This document shows positions 22,920-34,237 of a stretch of DNA of 64,000 nt, piece after piece (positions within the stretch are counted from its first letter, which is position 1; each line of letters opens with the position of its first letter). Source of the stretch: Thamnidium elegans (taxonomy: Eukaryota; Mucoromycota; Mucoromycetes; Mucorales; Mucoraceae); NCBI GenBank assembly GCA_025201345.1, contig JAIXMG010000005.1, forward strand, positions 1,240,001 through 1,304,000. The letters run 5' to 3'. Below the pieces are notes generated by a model. It was given only the letters and a program-made list of their open reading frames with translations. It was not told the DNA's origin and did no database searches. A program made the translations under genes and the position numbers.

Positions 22920-23720
22920 TTTTTTTTAGCAAAAGGGAACTGGTAAAAGATCCGGTTTGATGTGCAAAGAAAAAAAAAGTTAAAAAAGAATGAACAAACA
23001 AGGAAAAAAAAAAACTTTTTCTCCAACTCTATTTTTTTTTCTTATATATTTAACAGCTATTGAACCAAGAAAAAAAAAGTGACTGGTTCGAGGCGTTTAA
23101 ATTAAAAAAGATGCTGGGTTTTCTCGAACCACAAAAAGGATAAATGAAAAAGATGAACTAACTATTGATGGAATTATTCTCTATACTCGTATTCAACCTT
23201 TGTTATAGTGAGATAGCTATCGATTTACAATCTAAAGACACTAATTTTGCATGTAATTGGTAAATAGTAGTACACTAACTTGTTCGAAAATATAAACCCG
23301 ACTTTTTTTTGATTTTCCCAAACCAAACACTACTGTTTTTTTTTGGTAATACCCTAAATACTAATTACATGTTTATAGAATGCACCAATTAAGAGCTTTC
23401 TTTTCCATTTACACACCTGTAAAATGATACACAATAACCGGATAGAATCGATATTTATACCGATCTGAAACGAAAGTGTAATAGTCATACTGATTTCGAG
23501 ATATCCGTAGATCTTTTATAAAAAATAGAAGCCTTGGTTTCCGTGTAATTCAGGGATCTATTGAAGTCGGCCATGCAATTTTTTTCCTTGTTTTATTTCT
23601 TACTTTTGAATAAATATAAGAAAAAGGCATAATATTTTTTTTATTATCATAAAATCGAATATCTTCGGTAGTTCTATGTAAAAAAAAAATATATACCCAT
23701 GTTTTATATAATATTTTGGT
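22920..23720. other. Intergenic, no gene seen
   Basis: Upstream flank of the permease and downstream flank of the chitinase. AT-rich with several poly-T and poly-A runs. No ORF or RNA gene is visible. Confidence 0.5.
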
Positions 23721-25205
23721 TTAAGAAAAGTGAATATTGCTATATGAGCTGAGTGGATATATCAAATGGTTATAAACTGAATTTAATTGAGCGCCGAGAT
23801 GTTGGTATACTGTTTGAAGTAAGCTTCTTTCACCGCTACCGTCCGCACTAAGTTCCCAGAACATGGCACCACCAAGCTGTCTTTGCTTGATGTACTCACA
23901 TTTCAATTGAGTTACTGCAGGTGTATCGTATGTAACAAATTCTCGTGTCTCTTCATTATAAGACCAAGAAGCTCCCTTTTCTTGATCCAAAAATTCTTTA
24001 CTGCCTTTTGTTGGTAAATCTTTATAATCAAATGAACCTTTATCCCAAGAACCATCAGGTACACCACGGTAAGAGGATCCAGGCTTACCGTTGGTATTTG
24101 AGAACCCTCTGCCGTACATTGGTAATCCCATTACAATTTTTTTAGAGGGTACGCCAGCCTTTTCATAATCAGTTACTGCTTGATCTACATTCAAGGGTCC
24201 ACCATACAAATTAGATTGGTGACCTATCTTAGCGTCCCATTCGCCAGCAAAATCATAAGCCATTAAATAAAATATATCTACATACTTGGCCATTTCTCCT
24301 AATTGCAATAAATTATAGTTTTGTGGTCCACAAGGCATAGCGACAGACAGTAAATAAGGTTGATCTGAATATTTTTTCTGGTATTGATCAAGCGCAACAC
24401 GCATTTCTTGTAACAATAAAACGTAATTCTCGGCATCGACAGTATCTTCCGGGAATTCCCAATCAATATCAATACCATCCAAACCGAGATTTTGAAGGTG
24501 AGTTAAAGCTGTTTTAGTAAATGTGGCTCGAGATTCTGAACTAGCAGCAATTGTAGAAAAGTTTGAACTCCATGAATAACCGCCAATACTAAGTGATACT
24601 TTAAGATGTCTATAGTTTTTCTTTAACAAAGCCAATTGTTTGAAATTGCCATACAAGCCATCATCGTTCTCTTTCCAAGAATCTTGTACACCATCAATAG
24701 TTTGATCTGTATACGATCTCTTTAATTTTTTTTCTTTTTGATTTTTGCATATATTTTTTATATTTTACCTTTTGGGAATTTTTTGTCTGTATCTGCCCAG
24801 GGATCCTAATACAAATTTATTTTAGTTTGTTTTTGAGCTAAAGCAAGAAGAATTATTATTTTTACCCCAAGTAAAATGGTACCATCTTGGTTGACATTAG
24901 CAAATGCATATAATATATGAGACAATTTTTCTGCTTGCAAGTCAACAACGTTGTATTCTCGGTCATATATACCCCTTGAAATAATCGTTAACAAAAAAGT
25001 TACAAGAGAAAAATGGTGGCACTTACCAGTTGATAAAGTAACCTGCAATAATATACGAGCTATCGCTACTGTCGTTACTATCACTGTCTTTTAAACTAGG
25101 TAACTGGTTCATAGCTTGTTGATACCAACCAATAGTTAATAAAATGACAACAATGGGTGTTAATATAGCACATTTAGCTACGTTTCCAACCGAAAATGCT
25201 CTCAT
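23721..25205 (-). CDS. GH18 chitinase with N-terminal membrane anchor
   Basis: Exons 25205-25027, 24974-24866, 24805-24769, 24733-23721 (445 aa). A short hydrophobic segment (CAILTPIVVILLTIGWY, about residues 13-29) acts as signal anchor and is followed by a Ser/Asp linker. The catalytic domain has YAFANVNQDG, the SIGGY motif, the GH18 catalytic box DGIDIDWE with the acid/base Glu, then MAYDF and PMYGRGF. It should hydrolyse chitin at the cell surface during wall remodelling. No chitin-binding module is present. An in-frame ATG at 25310 would add 35 very hydrophobic residues from A/T-rich DNA; I prefer 25205. The third intron (24768-24734) is only 35 nt in the model that keeps frame, so that junction is doubtful. 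Confidence 0.9.
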
Positions 25206-25356
25206 AGAAATAAATAAAAAAATATATGTAAAAAGAAAAAGGGTAAAAACCAAAAAAAAAGCGAAAATGATTTTTATTATACACACTACACTTTTTATTT
25301 CCTGTGCCATTTATACTTTGGATATTTTTGCTTTGTTTTTCTCAATTATATATAAT

Positions 25357-25975
25357 TTAGTTGGCAACTTCCTCGGGCTCGGCATCATAAGCAGCCAATT
25401 GTTGAGACAAGTCAGCATCAACTTGAGGGACCTAAAATAATAATAAAAAAGAAGATATTAGTGCCCTGTTTTTTATATCCGTTTTAAAACAATAATAATA
25501 CTTACAGCAGGAGCAGCAGGGAGCTTCAAGTCCTTGGCAACGGAGTCATCAGCAGCAGACTAATAAGTAGTTATGAATATCATTTCACTCTTATTATTAT
25601 TAATAGAAAAAAACTTACGGTAGCTTGAGGCTTGTATGCCTTCAATTCCTTGATGAACAAATCTTGAATGACATCTATTATACATTTATATATTAGTTAT
25701 CGAAAGCCTTGTTTTTTTTCTATATTTCTCTTTCTCTTTCTCCCTCTTCTTATTATATTTGTCGTACCCTTTTGCATAACAGCAGCACCGGCGAAGCTAC
25801 GAGTAGCCATAGCGGGGACGGCAGCACGAGCAGACTATTTAAAAAAATAAAAAGTAAAATCAAGAGTTAAAAACTGGTTTCTTTTACTCAAAAAAAAAAA
25901 ATAGAAAAAAAAATCCGCATTAGTTTTACATACCTTGAAAGCAACGGAGCGAATGGCAATACGAGCAATTGACAT
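25357..25975 (-). CDS. Mitochondrial ATP synthase subunit h (Atp14-like)
   Basis: Five small exons: 25975-25934, 25834-25768, 25674-25619, 25559-25506, 25431-25357 (97 aa). The first 35 or so residues are Arg/Ala-rich with no acidic residue (MSIARIAIRSVAFK, RAAVPAMATRSFAG), a typical mitochondrial presequence. The mature start DVIQDLFIKELKAYKP matches the conserved NVIQDLYLRELK start of yeast Atp14, a peripheral-stalk subunit of F1Fo ATP synthase. The C-terminus is short and acidic. The intron-dense layout of such a small gene is typical of this genome. Confidence 0.85.
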
Positions 25976-27052
25976 TTTAAAATAAGCAAAAAATAACTTG
26001 TGTGGGGTTAAAAAATAAAAACGAGAACGGGGGGATGTCTATTTGTCCTGTATAACTCTCGAAAAAAAATAAAAAAGTGACGCAATCGAATGGTTTTAGC
26101 GGTCACGTTTTTTTTCTTTAGAAGGGGGTAGTACAGATGCACATTTGAAGTCGCAAAGCACTTCAAACAATGGATATTTTTATTTATATGGCTGCTACGT
26201 AAATCAGAGGCGTTCTAAAATTCAAAACAGCAAATATTTCAATATATGCGCGTATGGGAGAAGGGAGGAGAGAACCCAAGGTTAGAATTTTTAAACAAAT
26301 GCTATGGCCTTCTAAAATACAGAGTGTCACACTCTATTTACGGATCGTGTTCTATTATTTTTCGCTAGGAAGCTTGGGTTTAACAAAAAAAAAAAAAGTA
26401 ATGAAAAGTACGCAATCTGAAAAGTAGATGCTCATACAGAATATTCTTTAAAATAACTAGATAATGCGTCATTTTTTTATTTAAAAATAGTGACCATCTT
26501 AAACATCTTGCAGGATATTAAAGTTTCTTGTATTCTGTTTTTATTTATAAAAGATGTAATGGACTGATACAAGTAACGAAACATAATAGTGGGTAATATA
26601 TTCGCACAACTATGGAACGCTCACGTAACTATAATAGCATAAGTGTGAATGCACAAAGAAATATGTTTATTTAAACTAAAGCCGTAGTCGACTGTAAGCA
26701 CGCGAGCTTTTAGTCGCTGGATACAATAATACAAATGTTAATTATAATACATCAATCTTTATTTTTCTTTAGTTTGACTATTTGGATAATCGAAAAGTAT
26801 GCTTTATATCACGTATAAAACGCTTCGTAGAGTAACTAGCTTCAATTTATTTGTTTATTCTCGGAGAAACTTGAGACATTGAATAACCATATTACCTCGT
26901 AAATAATGTTTTTTATAACGCAAACTCATTCTTTTTCTTAGATATTATATTACATTTATTCATCACTTTCATTTTTAGAAGGTTAGCAACTAATTGCGAG
27001 CCTTCCCGGTTATCTTGTATTACACGCCATAGACTATATCAAACTGTAATTC

Positions 27053-27093
<41 letters not shown>

Positions 27094-27810
27094 AAATATA
27101 AACCCTAATTGCAATACCATCATTATCGATAAGGTAAACGCTATGATAGTTTAACGTTTCGTATTACGTTCTCTATTTTAATATCGTAAAATTAGTATGT
27201 ATTCTCCATTACTTTATTCTTGTTAAATCCGAGGTTCTTGAAAATTCTAATTGTATGCATGTTCATATTGTTGAATTAGAGATCACCTTAAATATGGTAA
27301 TTACACAGCATTGGCTTTACCAATCGGCCAATATCTGTAACTCATTTACCGTAATGATATATACATATGTAATATACTTTAATTTAATCAAACCCAATAA
27401 TATTTGTGGACGTTATTAAATGCATAAAATCAAAATAATTCGACCAAGTATTTGTTTCATCCTTTTTTTAAATATATATATATAATTGGTTAGTTCGAGT
27501 GTAACAATAATCTACGAACCAAAACAAAGGCGATAAATATGTTCTTTATATTATCCGTAAAACATTCTGCGAGTTAAAATATGTATTTATTTTATACATC
27601 TTTTTAGCGCAGCTTACCCATTTTTTTTGTATAAATATGTCTCATTTTTATTCGAAAAATAGCTTTTTTTTTTCATAAAAATAAATAGTTTTATATAGTT
27701 TTATATAGATCATTAGGTATTTATTATATTCAACTTAATATTAATTACATACATTTATTGATATATATGATATATATCGTTTTATAGTAAATTTATTACC
27801 GTTATCCAAT
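25976..27810. other. Intergenic, no gene seen
   Basis: About 1.8 kb of AT-rich DNA with no coding or RNA signal. A run of about 36 T lies at 27057-27092. The last 550 nt resemble the region upstream of the broken second copy of the secreted-protein gene (28620-28986). Confidence 0.5.
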
Positions 27811-28308
27811 ATGAAATTAACTTTGTCCGCTTTATTACTCACCGCTTTTATTTCCAAAAGTTTCGCTGACAACTGTCTGTTTCATCAGTTATCTTGTTCC
27901 AATGGTTGTGCCAACGAGAATAGTGACCGCGTAGTTATTTGTGACAAGACCAATACTAATCGTTGTATAAAAAAAAAAGGATCATCAAGAGATGTTGAAA
28001 CTACAACCAATTCCAACGAATACAACCAATTCAGATTTGATTACACAGGATCCGACCGGTTTAAACTATTTTCGGAAAACAGTGGAGATTATCTTGCCCT
28101 ACATGTAACAAATACCTGGCAATGGAGAACTGGTAATTTTGAGGCCACTGTTTATGACACAAACTATGGAACTCTTGATATTTTCACTAGCGCTTGCGAG
28201 TCAGCAAATGGCGTGCCTTATTGTATTGCTAGATCTATGTGTCTAAGCGGCAATGGCGTATATTCTACATGGGGGCATAAAGAGTGTTGGACTGCTAGAA
28301 AACTTTAG
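27811..28308 (+). CDS. Small secreted cysteine-rich protein, unknown function
   Basis: A single-exon gene of 165 aa. Residues 1-19 form a clear signal peptide (MKLTLSALLLTAFISKSFA), and the mature protein would start at DNCLFHQLSC. It has nine cysteines, five in the first 45 mature residues and four near the C-terminus, with an aromatic-rich middle (DYLALHVTNTWQW). No family is recognised. The size, secretion signal and cysteine pattern fit an extracellular or effector-like protein, which is inference. A decayed tandem copy of its start lies at 28987, with similar upstream DNA. Confidence 0.75.
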   Translation: MKLTLSALLLTAFISKSFADNCLFHQLSCSNGCANENSDRVVICDKTNTNRCIKKKGSSRDVETTTNSNEYNQFRFDYTGSDRFKLFSENSGDYLALHVTNTWQWRTGNFEATVYDTNYGTLDIFTSACESANGVPYCIARSMCLSGNGVYSTWGHKECWTARKL

Positions 28309-28986
28309 TTAATAAGATCCTTTCATTTGTTTCTATTTTTAATAAAAATAATTTTTTGATTATAGATTCATGCTAGCACAAAGATCCGTTTACTTGACGT
28401 TACAATCAAATGTCTGTTCATATACATGTTTCATAATGATTATTTTAAATAGTGTACACATGACATCGAGGTTCTTAATAGTTGATATTTTTTATATCAG
28501 AAATCTAAGCTATTACCATATATCTGTATTTCATAACCATTACTCTTGCAATTGTAAACAGTTCACTTTAACCCCAGTGTCGGGTACGTGCATAAAAAGT
28601 TATATTAAGTATTTTCAGGTCCTAAAAAATGTAAACAGGTGTTGCATAAGGTCATAATAATTCGATCTAGCATTTGTTTTGTCTATATTTATATATATAC
28701 AGTATATATAGCTAGTTATTTCGAAAGTAACCATTCTCTACGAACCGCAGAACTCATACATGCAAATAAAGGGGAAAAAAAAAGTACTTTCTTTTTTTCC
28801 ATAAAATGCTCTATTAGATAAATGACGCATTGCTTTGTTTATTATTTTCAAAGTAGCTTGGAAATTAAATAACGTCTTTGTATACATATGCTTAATTTTT
28901 ATTAGCATATTTTGGTATATATTTTTTACTAAACCACTAACTACTGATATTCAATGATACATATTGTTTTATATATAGTAAACCTA
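28309..28986. other. Spacer of a tandem duplication
   Basis: The stretch from about 28410 resembles the DNA upstream of the secreted-protein gene (27240-27810): both carry AATAATTCGA...ATTTGTTT, TATATATATA, TCTACGAACC and a TTTTATATA-type run just before the ATG. It is the promoter part of an old duplication. Short frames here are chance. Confidence 0.5.
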
Positions 28987-29040
28987 TGAAACTAACTTTA
29001 CTCGCTGTATTCCTCACCGCTTTCATTTCCAAAAGTCTAA
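28987..29040 (+). pseudogene. Broken tandem copy of the secreted-protein gene (signal peptide only)
   Basis: The first 17 codons read MKLTLLAVFLTAFISKS, nearly the signal peptide of the gene at 27811. Homology then stops abruptly. The copy retains the leader and upstream region but none of the mature protein. Confidence 0.7.
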
Positions 29041-29374
29041 AACGAAGCCATATAGCTTTGTTTTCTCTATTTGTCGAATAAATCCGCGTTATTTATCGAC
29101 GTAATATGCTATTATTTAGAAATACTGCCGATAAGTTAGTATACTCTCTATTCTTTTGAGAACCAAAGCTCTCAGATTTAACCTTTTTTTTTTGTCAAAG
29201 GTACACAATGAAATATTTTTTATTTATTTGTCTATACAAACAAGGTTTAAAAAAACAAGATAAAGCGACCTTCGTTTTTTTAAATTATTATTTTGATACA
29301 AGTTGCGTGGTTCCTTTTTTCATGAATAAAAAAAAAGTAAAGAAAAAAAAAATAGTAAAAAAAAATAATATTGA
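29041..29374. other. Intergenic, no gene seen
   Basis: AT-rich 3' flank of the cyclin-like gene (which reads leftward). Lys-rich frames here come from A runs. Confidence 0.5.
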
Positions 29375-31835
29375 TCACCATTGGTCCATCATATGCTCAA
29401 TATCTCGAAGATGGAAGTAGGTTCGGGCAAAATCTGAACAGTTGACGGATACATCCCATCCCAAATAAGTCAAGAATACTCTTTCGATGGTATTACTGTG
29501 GTAAAGAAAACTTAGTATAGTAAAAAAAAAAAAGGAACGGGTGTGTGTGTGTGTGTGTATTATACTTACATCACATCCAAAGTTAATTCTGGGAATATCA
29601 TTGCAAAGTCTGCGTTGAAGATTGCACAGTCATCCCATACTTTAACAGCAGTTAAAAGCGAAGACATCACAATCATCCTCCAGCTAAAGTCCCATAATTT
29701 TTGTTTTGAAAGGTCTAACATGCGTTTTGCGTAGATGAACGTAATAATAGCGTGTTCTGCTGTTAGCTATCGTAAGAAAAAAAACGTAAATATTTAATTA
29801 TCGCCTATTAAATCAGTAGTTACCTCGCCACAGTCAAAAACATATGCTAATTGATCATAAATATCGTTCCAATCAGTTAACGGTTCCGTACAATGACTAT
29901 AGATAGAACCATCGGATAAACCACATTCAGCTTCGTTAAAAATAGCATCACAAGAAAAGTCGACCAAGTTATGATTGCGTTTGATCATATTATAAAATGC
30001 CCATGAAACACTACATAAAAAAAAAATAGGAGGAGGGGGGGGGGGGAGGAGGAGGAGGGAAAGGAATATAAAGTTATAAAACGAAATGTGTTGTTTAAAA
30101 AATAGTATATACACGAACCTCTTTAATGTTTTTGCTACTTTTTCTCTACTCTTTTGTTCGACATGAAACGACTTTTGCCAATTCAAATCATAATCTCTAA
30201 TATTTGAATAGGCAGACGTAGATCTTTTATAAGCTTTTACATCCTCTATATTAAGATTTCTTTTCACTTGATGAGACCTTCTCTTGTCCGAAATCGAAAC
30301 CGGTGCCTTTTCTTTCAATTCATTTTGTTTGCCGACACATACAAACGGTACGCCTTCATCAAACTTGTTCATATTTCCTTCTGTCTTACTTGGCCTCACA
30401 GTCGAACTAAATTTATCTTGATCTTTGTTAATACCCGAAGGAGACCATAACGCATTATTTTTAAAATGGTTATTGAAATTCGTATTAAAGGAGTTATTAC
30501 TATGTTCCAATTTTTCTTCTGCTGCAAAATAATCTTGATATTCTTGAGATCTCTCCCATATATCATCTAATAGCTTATCAAATTGTTGTGATTGTGTAGC
30601 TTCACCATCCCAATAATTTTTTTTGTTGGTTATGGCTTTTGGTTGAAATATGTTATCCGCCTGATCAAAGCTACTTTCAATACTGTTAGTAGAGGATTGG
30701 GGACTCTGATATAATGTTTTATCATAAGCAGCTACTGTTTTGCTAATCTTTCTTGTCGATAAGAAGGTAGTAAACGCTTCAGAGTATGCTTTAGCTCCTG
30801 GTTTCTCCGTCATAGCAACCTTTTCCGGGTTTTCTTTACTAGGAGATAATGAAGAATATAACTTCCTACGTGTTGACTATTATTTTTTTTTTTTAAAAAA
30901 AATCATTACTAATTTCTATGAAAATATATAATGTAACTCACTAGACTTGTAGGAGATGTCTGCCTTTGTAAATTGTGTTGTACAGACATTGTCTTTTTCA
31001 ACTTGGTTCCAGATGAAACCTCTGGTTTTTTCTTGAACACCTTTTTGACAGAATGACCAAGTTGAGTAAATATAGTAGAGAAACTACGTCTAACGAATTT
31101 TGAATCTTTAGAGGTACTAGTCATTTCACTCTCATCATTTTCTTCTGAGGCTGTAGTGAAGCTTGCTGCAATGCAAGAAGCAGGCGAATCCGTATTATGC
31201 AGTTGTAAATGATTATTATCATGAAAAAAAGTTGATGATAAAGGTGTCAATGATTCTTCTATTAATGATAAAGATTTTTCATCAGATGATATTAAAGGAG
31301 GGGTATCTAGTAGATCAATCATACTCTTCAACGAAACAGGTAATCGAGAAACATGTTTTTTGGTATCTGAACTATTTAATAAAGGTGAATTACCGTTGTC
31401 TCTATCTTTTACTGATGTAATTGAGAATGAAGAAGTCGAAGATTCTGAATCGGTAAAGGAAGGCGTACGATCGTGACCTAACTTTGTGTCGGAAATTTCG
31501 GTTTTTTGAGGTGCAATAAAGGATTTGGATCTAATTGAAAAGGAACGAGAAGCCCAGGTACGAAGATTGACAGGTTTTGGTTTGTTTACTACTGGGGCAT
31601 TAGAATTGTTGGTAGTAATACGTGAAGTAGCTATCCAGGTTGATATCATATTAACAATGAGCTCTTTGGCTAATGTTGACAAAACAGGTTGCAATGCCTG
31701 CTCAATGGCAGGCACGGCATCTTCTAAATCCGAGATCATCTCTTTTGGAATAAGTGGAAATATATTGTTCCCTTTGCTCTTACCACGTTGCTCGCTATTT
31801 AAAGCTGAACTTGTTTTCGAACGAGTCAAGAACAT
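29375..31835 (-). CDS. Cyclin Y-like protein with a long N-terminal extension
   Basis: Five exons: 31835-30942, 30876-30119, 30010-29824, 29766-29570, 29495-29375 (718 aa). Most of the protein is Ser/Thr-rich and probably disordered (residues 1 to about 550), with a basic patch VKKVFKKKP. The cyclin box is at the very C-terminus. LTAEHAIITFIYAKRML, VMSSLLLTAVKVWDDCAI and NTIERVFLTYLGWDVSV align with the cyclin Y box, whose hallmark is the LLASKVWDD-type helix. Cyclin Y proteins activate PCTAIRE/PFTAIRE kinases, which are related to fungal Pho85; the partner here is inferred. The protein ends soon after YFHLRDI, as in cyclin Y. Exon joins keep the conserved frame throughout. Confidence 0.8.
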
Positions 31836-32043
31836 AATATTATATAAAAAAAAGTAAGAGTTATCTTTTTTGATATATTACAGAAATGAGTGGGAAGGGT
31901 GTAAGAGTAAAAGAAGAAGAAAAAAAGGAATGGAAAGAAAGAATAATAATAAAAAAGTAGTATAGATGTAAGTATAGTGTTTAGACAGAGAGAATGTTTA
32001 TATGCGTTGTGGAATTTATTGAAAAAAAAAATTGTTTTGTCGA

Positions 32044-33728
32044 CTAGAGTATTACATAGCGAGGTTTCTTTGGATTTTTATTGTCATGATTTGCCCTGTT
32101 AAGAGCCTCAATTGAACGTTTCTAATCAGCCGAAAAGAAATTAAAAAAAAAAGTTATACTTGATTTAATTTAGATATTCTTTACCTTTGATTCTTCTTCT
32201 TCTGTTGTTAACTGTCTGGTACCAATTCCCATTTTATCAAGCGCTTCTTTTGAAAGTACGGTTCCTGAATTTTCAAGATTAAATAAAAAATAAATAAAAA
32301 TAATAATGATTTTTAATTATGCACGCAACTTACTCGGTCTTTCGTCCTTAATTCCTTTTATTTTTCGGATCATTTCAGCACCGGGATCTCTTCTTCCCTT
32401 TAAAAATTTCCTATAGGAAATTAAAAAAATTAATGTTTGCAGAAAGTATTACTAGCATATCTATCGTACTGTATTTCATCCTTTTCAGCTTCAGTAGTTT
32501 CCTTTCTCTGTGCTAATTTCTTTCTTATCAATGATCCATCAATCGCCACTAATCCTTTTCCTTTTATATAATAAGCTTCTTTAAGTTTAGATCTGGTATT
32601 ACTCATTAATTTTGCGAGAGGATCTACTGTTTCTCTCTTTGATTCATAAAGGTACGATCCATCTATCTGTTTTGTTTGAGTTGCCCATCGAATATCAAAT
32701 CCACTATCACTATAGTTATACACCCTTTTTTAGTTACTAGTTTTCTTTAAATAGATTCACGAAAGAAAATAAAAATAAATAAAAATATTTACCCTGAAGC
32801 CAGTTCCATTCGGCCGTTTTTTGAATAATTACAAACTCGTGCCAAGTGCGTATCACAATAGTCCCCAGATCGACTATAAAATACATTTAATTATTAAATA
32901 TCCCACATATAATACAATCTATGTAATATTTACATATCTGTCCATTCAGAGCATTGTGTATCCTTCGAAGTATAACTGACACATTGTATTAAGTCTAAAC
33001 TTTGTCCTATCACCCAACCTTGTTGTATATGATCTACATGTAATGCAATTGAATGATTTGCCTTTATATATATATACTTTAGTTTCCAAAATCATACTTT
33101 TTTTTTATTTTTATCTTTTCATTATTACCTCTGTTGGCTTTAACAAGAATGGCCTTTTAATAGCTATCACCGATCCCATACCCAACTCTTGTTCATATTT
33201 CAAATATGCCTTTCCAGTAATATACACATTCATATATGCTCCACGCATATCAGTTATACGTGTTACACAAAGATCGCTATGAGGATAGCATTTATCGATG
33301 ACACCAATGGTAGCCCAATCTTTTGTCGGTTTAATTCCAACATGAATTGAGTTATATAAAGCAGTATGTGCTGGTACCTTATTTAGAGGTACAAATTCGA
33401 CATTTTGTAATCCTGTATCACACTGCTTTGCTGAAAATAAACGGCGTCTTTTTTTTAAAAGATTTTTAGGTTGGTGAAAAAAATAAATAATATATATCGT
33501 CTTACCTTAAACGTAAACCAGAACGAGAGTCTATATCAATTGGTTTCTTTGGCGCAGTTGCTTTGGGTACAATTGCTTTTGGTGCGATAGTCTCAATAAC
33601 ACCCATCTCTTCCTTTCCAATCTCTTCACGAAGTTCACTTAAATCTAGATCTAAAAAAAAGGAATAGCGTGTTAATTCGTTGTCAATTAGAGTATAATGT
33701 TGTATTATAAACCTTCTAAATCTGACAT
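32044..33728 (-). CDS. MCM10: DNA replication factor MCM10
   Basis: Nine exons on the minus strand: 33728-33713, 33650-33506, 33447-33129, 33061-32934, 32873-32793, 32709-32470, 32410-32334, 32264-32185, 32121-32044 (387 aa). After an acidic leader comes the SGLRLRRRLF motif, then an OB-fold (WATIGVIDKCYP, MNVYITGKAYLKYEQELG) and the Mcm10 zinc finger C-x8-C-x10-C-x2-H (CVSYTSKDTQC, DYCDTHL), followed by a basic C-terminal region. Mcm10 binds single-stranded DNA and the CMG helicase and is needed to fire origins. The 33447 acceptor was chosen because only it keeps the SGLRLRRRLF reading. The protein is shorter than yeast Mcm10 (571 aa). Confidence 0.88.
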
Positions 33729-34237
33729 ATTTTTTGCTTTCAGAAAAAAAAAAAATTTGAACAAAAAAAAAAAAAAAAAAGGGACCAAGCGCCAAACACG
33801 ACGTTAAGTTTTTCTTAAGTGACGCGTTTTTGAAACATAGGGAACTAACGCCTATTTTAATCCTGCATTACTGATATAATCGTCTTTCATTTTGAATTAA
33901 ATATATATGTATATATCACTATGCTGCGCTATAGATACCCTTTTGTTGTCGTATCTATGTCAGCAATTTGATGGGCGAATTTCTTATTTACAACATTCAT
34001 TTCGATAGACTTTTTTTTTAAAGAAAATGTTTTACAGCTCGCTTGAAAAAGGGAATCTAAAGCTTACACACGTAGGTCTTCTTCTTTTCCCCTCTTGACT
34101 ATGAAAAAAAAAAACTTAATTCGATACAATTCATGTTACTCAGCATGACTATGGGAGAGGAATATAAAATACATTTTTTTTTAAGTGGCCGAAAACCATT
34201 ACTTTTTTCTCACGTTTTTTAATAAAATAAAAGAGTA
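33729..34237. other. Divergent intergenic region between MCM10 and the biotin ligase gene
   Basis: This holds both 5' flanks. A ACGCG motif (an MluI-box core is ACGCGT) occurs near 33822 as GACGCGTTTTTG, about 95 nt upstream of the MCM10 ATG; in yeasts this element drives G1/S genes. Its use here is inference. Nothing else is recognised. Confidence 0.4.

Noticed and set aside
25206..25310. Upstream ATG of the chitinase at 25310
   Set aside because: It would add 35 residues encoded by A/T-rich leader DNA ahead of an already adequate signal anchor; the 25205 ATG is the more economical start.
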